Shown piece after piece: positions 31,872-37,327 of a stretch of 37,327 bases of DNA (the first letter of the stretch is position 1; each line of letters opens with the position of its first letter). The stretch covers positions 1-37,327 of the forward strand of contig JAGTRV010000007.1 of the NCBI GenBank assembly GCA_018262245.1, given 5' to 3'. Source of the stretch: Pseudomonadota bacterium. Lineage in GTDB: Bacteria; Pseudomonadota; Gammaproteobacteria; Burkholderiales; Rhodocyclaceae. A model generated the notes under the pieces. That model searched no databases, was not told the origin of the DNA, and saw only the letters and a list, made by a program, of their open reading frames with translations. The translations under genes were made by a program, and so were the position numbers.

Positions 31872-34037
31872 TCAGTATTTCACCCGTGCGAAATAGGTCT
31901 TCTCGGCCGCTTCGAGCGCCTGGCGAACGGTGACGATACCCTGATCTTCCAGAAGCTTGACCAGTTTCAGGAAAACCTCGCCAGTGGCCAGCGCATCTTC
32001 GAGGGCGTTGTGGCGCTTGCCGATGGCGATACCGAGCCGCTCCAGAATCACATCCAGTTTGTGCGACTCCTGGTTCGGATGGACAACTGCAGAAAGCAGC
32101 AAGGTATCGAGCACCGGCTGGGTGAAACGGATGTTGGTTCGCTCTTCCTTGAGTTGCAGAAAACGCATGTCGAAGGCCGCGTTATGCGCAATCAGCACGG
32201 TGTCCTCACAGAACTCATGGAAGGCCGGCAGCACGACATCAATGTTCGGCTGGCCACGCACCATGTCCTCGGTAATGCCGTGGATCGGGATTGACGCCGG
32301 TTTCAGCGGAATCTCAGGATCGACAATCTGATTGAAGGTCTCCTGCCGCAATAAGCGGTTATTGACGATACGGGCGGCGCCAATCTGGATGATCTCATCG
32401 CCGTTGGAAGGCTCCAGCCCGGTCGTCTCGGTGTCGAACACGGTATAGGTGAGGTCTGACAACTTGCGATCGAGGTCGATCGACTTGTCTTCAAACTTAA
32501 AAAGGTCGAAGTCGTAGTACTCCGGACGCCCCTTGCCACGGGTACGTTCCTCCTGATCCTGTTCAAGCTCCGGCGTTGCCACCGGCAGCACGAAACGGAA
32601 GTAGGCGCGGTGCGCCGCTTTTTCGCGCTGATACCAAATTTCGCCACCGTGCCGATCGATCACGTCACGCAGGGTCAGCGGCGAAGTTTCGCTACCGACC
32701 TGCATGGCCTCCATTTCCCATGTGTAGAAGGTTTCCGACGACATCGCCGGCCCGGCCCAGATCAGATCGAGATAGGCCAGCTTGCCGCTGGAGGTCAGGC
32801 GAAAGCGCAACTCACGCGGCTCGTAGTGATCCTGTAGCTTCGAGGCAAGGCAGACCAGCGCAAAGACCAGCGAGAAACTGTCGGCCTTGATCCACAAGGC
32901 ATCGTCCATTTCCTCCGTCTTGGTCGGCAACTTGAGCTTGTCGTCGATACGGCGCTGGGCGGCGGCGATGATGTCGATACCGAGAATGTCCTCAAGCGGC
33001 CAGCGCGTCTTGATGGCATCGGAAAACTGGCTCATGGTCTGGTCAATGACCACGCTGCGTTTGGCCACTTCGTCATCGATCACGCGCAGGAAACGCTCGC
33101 GCAACTCGGCTTCCATGTCCGGGTAGTCGAGCAGATTGGCCACGGCCGCACGGATATTGCCGATGGAGGAACGGCTGCCCTGGGTCAGCGTGTGCAGCGC
33201 CTGATCCCGACGCTCTTCTTCCTCGATGCTGCGCGTGATGTTTTCCACCGTCAGCACGTAACCCGACATCGATACCTCAGCTGCCTCACCGGGAGAGGTG
33301 GCCAGCACGGGCACCATCTGGATGCGCAACAACTGGCCACCACGTGTTGTCGTGATGAAATTCGAGATCGCCGTTTTGCCAGCGATCAAACGCTGGTGGA
33401 TGACTTCACGGGCATGCTCGATCTGCCCCTTTTCAAGAATAGAGAAAATCGAACGTCCGAGACCGATCAGCGCCCCACCCGCTACCGAGGTCGGGCCTTG
33501 TGACAGCGCCTTGAACTGCAGACGAGCACGGTTGTTATAGAGCAGGATGCGGCCATCAAGATTGCAGACAACAACGGCCTGCGCCAACTCTGACATCAGC
33601 GCCGCCAGCCGGTTTTTCTCTTCCTCGACCGATGCCTTGGCGATTGCGATCTGGGAATCGACATCATCCATCAGCGCATCGCGCTGCTGGGCCAGATCGT
33701 TCGCCGCCTGGGCCAGCTGCTGGACCTCCGGGGGCCCCTCGATCGTCACCCGAAAGTTTCGGTTCGCACCGAGCATTAAACGCAGGGTTTCCGCCATGCG
33801 CAGCAAGCCCTCGACGTATTGCTTGAACAGTTTGTGCAAGACCAGCACGCCAATGACAAAACCGAACAGCGTCATCATCGTACCCACCGGCAGCCGTGAC
33901 ACCAGCAGATTGGTGAGCATGCCGCGCTCGGCCTCCTTCATGTCCAGCCAGACAAGTAAAGAAGTAACGACAAACGGACCGGTCATCAGCAGACCGAGAA
34001 CGATCACGGCGACGATTAAACGATGTTTGGCCTTCAT
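31872..34037 (-). CDS. Membrane pseudo-histidine kinase fused to a DnaQ-type 3'-5' exonuclease
   Basis: 721 residues from the ATG at 34037 (GGGA eight bases upstream); the frame also allows an ATG at 34046 and a TTG at 34094. Two membrane helices (about 7-31 and 50-69) are followed by a HAMP-like linker, a PAS-like domain (about 145-270), a region placed like DHp (about 275-345) and a degenerate ATPase region (to about 487). No phospho-acceptor histidine is at the expected place (Gln286), and N-box and DxGxG motifs are absent. The C-terminal domain (about 528-698) is an intact DEDDh exonuclease: Asp535/Glu537 (FDTETTG), Asp623 (HNAAFDMRF), His676 and Asp681 (HNALEDALATGEVF). It probably links a membrane signal to nucleic acid or oligonucleotide cleavage. 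Confidence 0.88.
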   Translation of the reverse strand: MKAKHRLIVAVIVLGLLMTGPFVVTSLLVWLDMKEAERGMLTNLLVSRLPVGTMMTLFGFVIGVLVLHKLFKQYVEGLLRMAETLRLMLGANRNFRVTIEGPPEVQQLAQAANDLAQQRDALMDDVDSQIAIAKASVEEEKNRLAALMSELAQAVVVCNLDGRILLYNNRARLQFKALSQGPTSVAGGALIGLGRSIFSILEKGQIEHAREVIHQRLIAGKTAISNFITTTRGGQLLRIQMVPVLATSPGEAAEVSMSGYVLTVENITRSIEEEERRDQALHTLTQGSRSSIGNIRAAVANLLDYPDMEAELRERFLRVIDDEVAKRSVVIDQTMSQFSDAIKTRWPLEDILGIDIIAAAQRRIDDKLKLPTKTEEMDDALWIKADSFSLVFALVCLASKLQDHYEPRELRFRLTSSGKLAYLDLIWAGPAMSSETFYTWEMEAMQVGSETSPLTLRDVIDRHGGEIWYQREKAAHRAYFRFVLPVATPELEQDQEERTRGKGRPEYYDFDLFKFEDKSIDLDRKLSDLTYTVFDTETTGLEPSNGDEIIQIGAARIVNNRLLRQETFNQIVDPEIPLKPASIPIHGITEDMVRGQPNIDVVLPAFHEFCEDTVLIAHNAAFDMRFLQLKEERTNIRFTQPVLDTLLLSAVVHPNQESHKLDVILERLGIAIGKRHNALEDALATGEVFLKLVKLLEDQGIVTVRQALEAAEKTYFARVKY

Positions 34038-34106
34038 GGCACGCATCCCGACAAATTTAGGCTTGGATTTCGACCTGTTCAGGCCGTGGACCAAAGAATT
34101 CAGTGA

Positions 34107-34478
34107 TCAGGCAACCCCGAGCATGGCCTTCACCATGGCGACCAGTTCCTTGGTCGAAAAGGGCTTGGTCACGTAAGCATCGGCCCCGATCGCCAGGCCT
34201 TTTGCCACTTCGGTATCGCGTCCCTTGGCCGTCAGCATGACAATTTTCAACCCCGCTCTGGCGGGATCGGCGCGCAAGGCTTCGCAGACTTCAAAGCCGG
34301 ATTTCTTCGGCATCATCACGTCGAGCAGAACGAGATCAGGATCAAAGTCGGCCACCTTGGCCAAGGCTTCTTCGCCGTCGACCGCGACGGCGACAGCGAA
34401 TCCCTCTTTTTTCATCAAGAACTCAAGCGAGATGACGATATTCGGTTCGTCATCGACGATAAGGATTTTTTTGGTCAT
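34107..34478 (-). CDS. Receiver-only response regulator, partner of the SSF-STAC kinase
   Basis: 123 residues from the ATG at 34478, backed by the strong site GGGAGAC; longer in-frame starts overlap the kinase gene. It is a complete receiver domain: Asp9-Asp10 (ILIVDDEPN), Asp53 (LVLLDVMMP), Thr83 (MLTAKG) and Lys105 (YVTKPFS). There is no DNA-binding output, unlike CrbR/CbrB, the usual partners of this kinase family. It sits 16 bp after the kinase and 69 bp before the kinase-like exonuclease gene, so that protein is a plausible downstream target (inference). Confidence 0.92.
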   Translation of the reverse strand: MTKKILIVDDEPNIVISLEFLMKKEGFAVAVAVDGEEALAKVADFDPDLVLLDVMMPKKSGFEVCEALRADPARAGLKIVMLTAKGRDTEVAKGLAIGADAYVTKPFSTKELVAMVKAMLGVA

Positions 34479-34494
34479 GTGTTTGTCTCCCTTG

Positions 34495-37206
34495 TTATTC
34501 CTCCGATGCCGGTAACGGCACCGTGAAAATGAAATTCGCACCCTCGCCCGGGTGGCTTTCAACCCAAAGCTTACCACCGAAATATTCGATGATCTGACGA
34601 CTGATCGGCAGCCCCAGACCCGTACCTTTTGGCTTGCCGGTCAAGGTGTTTCCGCCCTGACGGAATTTTTCGAAAATGACTTCGCATTCCTCGGCCGTCA
34701 AGCCCGGCCCATTGTCCCTTACCTCGACCCGAACCATATTGCCATCAACCCCTATCTTGACCTGAACGCAGCCAAGTTCCCCCGGCACGAATTTGACGGC
34801 ATTCGACAACAGGTTGATCAACACCTGTGTCAGGCGATCGCGATCAGCCAGCACAATCGGCCCGCCGTCGGGAATATCGCCCTCCAGCAGAACGCCTTTG
34901 TCACGGAACAACTGACCGACCGAATCCATGGTCTCCCGGGCGATCTCGCCGAGATCGACTTCGCCGGTCGTCCATTCGGCACGTCCCGATTCCAGCTTGG
35001 CCATGTCAAGAATCTGATTGATCAGACGAGTCAGCCGTTCGGCTTCACCGACGATGATGCCGAGAAACCGCATCCGCTCGACCAGTTCCAGCCGAGGGTC
35101 TTCATGCAGCATTTCCGATAGGGCCCGAATCGATGTCAGCGGCGTGCGCAACTCATGGGTCACTGTCGAGATGAAATCGTCCTTCATGCGATCCAGCTCA
35201 CGCAGTCGTTCATTGGCCTCGCGCAACTCGGTCGTTGCCGCTTCGAGTTCCCGCTGTTTGGCCTCCAACTCACGACTGTGAGCCCGCACCTGAGTGGCCT
35301 CGTCGAGAATATCGAGTACCTCCTCCAGGCCAAGGTCTTCCTCCTGGGCCACCGAAGCGACCATCACCCGGGCGCTGGCCGAGCCGATCGCTCCGGCCAG
35401 CTCGGCCTCAGCGAATTGCACGAACGGCGCATCGACAGGTAGAGCCCGCCAATCAGCCATCTGCCTGCCCTGGGCATAAAGACCCAATTGTTGATGCGCC
35501 CGGTTCGCCCCCAAGAAGCGCTCAAGCAAACCAACCAGCGCATCCAGCGAGGCTTTGCCACGCCACAGCCTGGCCTCGGCCTTGTGCTGGTCAAAGCGAA
35601 AGACATCGACGAAACGTTCGGCTTGACTGGCCTCGACGGCATCCGGTGTCGAGTGCAGCGACACCGCAACATAAGCGCCGATATTGGCCAGCATGCTCCA
35701 CCACAGGCAATGTGAAATCTCATCCAGGCCGGACAGACCGAACAACGCCTGCGCTTTCAACCAGCCAATCCCGAACAGGCCGTGCTCGACAAAACCACTG
35801 GCTATCCAGCCGGACTTGGCGAACGACGGCAGCAACAACGTATAAAGCCAGATCACAAAACCGGCCGACAACCCAGCCACCGCACCGGCCCGGGTACCCT
35901 GCTTCCAGTACATGCCGCCAAACATGGCCGGCGCAAACTGGGCAACCGCGGTGAAGGAAATCAGACCAATGCCAACCAACGCATACGCCTCGCCAGCCGC
36001 CCGGAAATAGATGTAGCCAAGAAGCAGGATCAGGGCAATGGCGATACGCCGAATAGCAATCAACAATCCAGACAGGTCTTGCCTGTTCTCGGCCTGCAGC
36101 CAGGTCGAGCGGAGCAGCCACGGCATGACCAGATCGTTGCAAACCATGGTGGACAAGGCAATGGTCTCGACAATGACCATCCCCGTCGCTGCTGACAGAC
36201 CGCCGATGAAAGCAAGCAGAGCCAGCACCTCGGCACTGCGGGCCAACGGCAAGGTCAGCACGAAAGTATCCGGATTGAAGCCCTGCTCGCCAAAGTGCAA
36301 CAATCCACCCAGCGCCACCGGCAGCACGAAAATATTGATCAGCAGCAAATACAGCGGAAATAGCCAGACCGCTCGCTTCAGGTGCGACTCATCGACGTTT
36401 TCAACGACAATGATCTGGAACTGGCGCGGCAAGAAAATGATCGCCAGACCGGACAGCACAATCAGCGAGGTCCACGTTCCGGCCCGGCTCGAATCCAGTT
36501 GCAGCAAACGACCAAGCTCGGGGCTGGCCGCCGCCCGCTGAAAAAGATCACCCAGGCCACCAAACATGCCATAGGTGACAAACAGACCTACCGCCATGAA
36601 CGCAATCAGCTTGACCACAGATTCGAAAGCCACGGCCGCCACCATGCCTTCGTGCCGCTCCGTCGCATCAAGATGGCGTGTCCCAAACAGAATGGAGAAA
36701 AGTGCGAGAACGGCGGCAATCAGAAAGGTGGAATCCAGGCCCCAGAAATGGACGGCGCTACCTGAGTGCTCCAGCAAGACATCGACGCTGGCCGCCACTG
36801 CCTTCAGTTGCAAGGCGATGTAAGGCACGACACCGATCACCGCGATGATGGTGACCATGCCAGCCAGCAACTGGCTCTTGCCATAGCGCGACGCGACAAA
36901 GTCGGCAATCGAGGTAATGCGCTGCGCCTTGCTGATGCGGATCATCTTGATGATGACGCCGACGCACAACAGCATCAGGGTCGGCCCGAGATAGATGGTC
37001 AGGAACGACAGACCGCCAGAGGTTGCCCGGCCAACGCTGCCGTAGAAGGTCCAGGAGGTGCAATAGACCGCCAGCGACAGCGCATAGACGTTGGCAGAAA
37101 TAATCGACTTGCCGGCATCGGCTCGTGCATCGCCAAAACGCGCCACGCCGAACAGCAAGCCAAGATAGGCCGCCGCCAGCAGTGCGATGAACCATCCGGA
37201 CAACAT
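34495..37206 (-). CDS. SSF-STAC hybrid sensor histidine kinase (CbrA/CrbS-like)
   Basis: A 903-residue sensor. Residues 1-515 form a 12-13 helix sodium:solute symporter domain (VYCTSWTFYGSVGRAT, FGTRHLDATERHEGMVAA, AAVAFESVVKLIAFMAVG). A STAC domain lies at about 525-635 (RFVDVFRFDQHKAEARLWRG). A coiled coil (about 640-675), HisKA with His684 in VTHELRTPLTSIRALSEML, and an HATPase with Asn802 (NLLSNAVKF), DNGPGL (831-836) and GTGLGL (861-866) follow. Known relatives sense or transport histidine (CbrA) or respond to acetate (CrbS). Unlike CrbS I see no PAS domain. All catalytic motifs are intact. The start codon abuts the stop of the upstream small gene (TAAATG). Confidence 0.94.
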   Translation of the reverse strand: MLSGWFIALLAAAYLGLLFGVARFGDARADAGKSIISANVYALSLAVYCTSWTFYGSVGRATSGGLSFLTIYLGPTLMLLCVGVIIKMIRISKAQRITSIADFVASRYGKSQLLAGMVTIIAVIGVVPYIALQLKAVAASVDVLLEHSGSAVHFWGLDSTFLIAAVLALFSILFGTRHLDATERHEGMVAAVAFESVVKLIAFMAVGLFVTYGMFGGLGDLFQRAAASPELGRLLQLDSSRAGTWTSLIVLSGLAIIFLPRQFQIIVVENVDESHLKRAVWLFPLYLLLINIFVLPVALGGLLHFGEQGFNPDTFVLTLPLARSAEVLALLAFIGGLSAATGMVIVETIALSTMVCNDLVMPWLLRSTWLQAENRQDLSGLLIAIRRIAIALILLLGYIYFRAAGEAYALVGIGLISFTAVAQFAPAMFGGMYWKQGTRAGAVAGLSAGFVIWLYTLLLPSFAKSGWIASGFVEHGLFGIGWLKAQALFGLSGLDEISHCLWWSMLANIGAYVAVSLHSTPDAVEASQAERFVDVFRFDQHKAEARLWRGKASLDALVGLLERFLGANRAHQQLGLYAQGRQMADWRALPVDAPFVQFAEAELAGAIGSASARVMVASVAQEEDLGLEEVLDILDEATQVRAHSRELEAKQRELEAATTELREANERLRELDRMKDDFISTVTHELRTPLTSIRALSEMLHEDPRLELVERMRFLGIIVGEAERLTRLINQILDMAKLESGRAEWTTGEVDLGEIARETMDSVGQLFRDKGVLLEGDIPDGGPIVLADRDRLTQVLINLLSNAVKFVPGELGCVQVKIGVDGNMVRVEVRDNGPGLTAEECEVIFEKFRQGGNTLTGKPKGTGLGLPISRQIIEYFGGKLWVESHPGEGANFIFTVPLPASEE

Positions 37207-37327
37207 TTACTTGCCCCGCCGCTCAGCCACCCAGGCTGCCAATGCAATCAGACCAGCCCAGACGCCAAAGAGATAGAGATAGCTTGCCGGAATCCCCCCC
37301 ACGCTGCCTCCGGGCAGACTGAGCAAG
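37207..37327 (-). CDS. C-terminus of a small membrane protein upstream of the SSF kinase (partial)
   Basis: The frame enters from the right edge and ends at TAA (37209-37207), directly touching the kinase ATG. The last 39 residues include PGGSVGGIPASYLYLFGVW and then a hydrophobic helix ending in AERRGK. Similar short proteins with a C-terminal helix and an ERR-type tail precede SSF kinases in related bacteria, as far as I recall. Its start lies outside the window and its role is unknown; translational coupling suggests it works with the kinase. Confidence 0.75.
   Translation of the reverse strand, partial: LLSLPGGSVGGIPASYLYLFGVWAGLIALAAWVAERRGK

Noticed and set aside
1-37327. CRISPR arrays, insertion sequences, phage or toxin-antitoxin modules
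   Set aside because: No regularly spaced repeats, transposase, integrase, att-like repeats or toxin pairs were seen in any part of the window.

Overview
The window looks like chromosome from a Betaproteobacterium of the Rhodocyclales type (Dechloromonas/Azonexus-like). This rests on GC-rich codon use, the mix of gene families (PQQ, anaerobic-type cobalamin synthesis, SSF-STAC kinase, DUF4212 symporter) and recall of gene order, not on a database search. No prophage, insertion sequence or CRISPR array is visible, and almost every base belongs to compact bacterial operons.

Layout: (1) 1-985, minus strand: the start of a PQQ operon, with the 24-residue precursor pqqA and pqqB running off the left edge. 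(2) 1174-2136, plus: a prolyl aminopeptidase. (3) 2160-12990, plus: a promoter candidate, a cobalamin riboswitch and a 13-gene overlapping operon made of the cobalt ECF importer cbiMNQO followed by cobM, cbiX, cobH, cbiD, cobL (cbiE-cbiT fusion), cobI, a split cbiG (two ORFs) and cobJ. CbiX, CbiD and CbiG mark the early-cobalt (anaerobic) route. Precorrin-6A reductase and the amidation steps are not here. (4) 13076-15621, plus: a second cobalamin riboswitch ahead of a TonB-dependent outer-membrane receptor. (5) 15712-18713: an HDOD protein, trmJ, suhB, a perfect bidirectional terminator and a lone receiver protein. (6) 18951-21888, minus: argD-like aminotransferase, a GlcG/HbpS-family protein and an MFS exporter. 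(7) 22158-25148, minus: a dCache-PAS-PAS-GGDEF-EAL protein with a GGDQF active site. (8) 25412-25581, minus: tRNA-Ser(GGA) with its promoter and terminator.

(9) 25578-37327, minus: the most interesting part, about 11.7 kb of tightly packed genes that read as one operon. In transcription order: a small membrane protein (cut by the window edge), a sensor kinase whose sensor is a sodium:solute symporter domain plus STAC domain, a receiver-only response regulator, a membrane protein fusing a degenerate histidine kinase to an intact DnaQ-type exonuclease, two tandem DUF294 nucleotidyltransferase-like proteins (the second with cNMP-binding and CBS domains), a second DnaQ-like protein that has lost most catalytic residues, a sodium:solute symporter of the acetate-permease type, its DUF4212 partner and a small membrane protein. 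Pieces of this arrangement are known next to acetate/carboxylate permeases and in the CrbS/CbrA kinase family. The full set suggests a carbon-source sensing and uptake system with nucleotide-handling enzymes wired into the signalling chain. The biochemical output is unknown from sequence alone.
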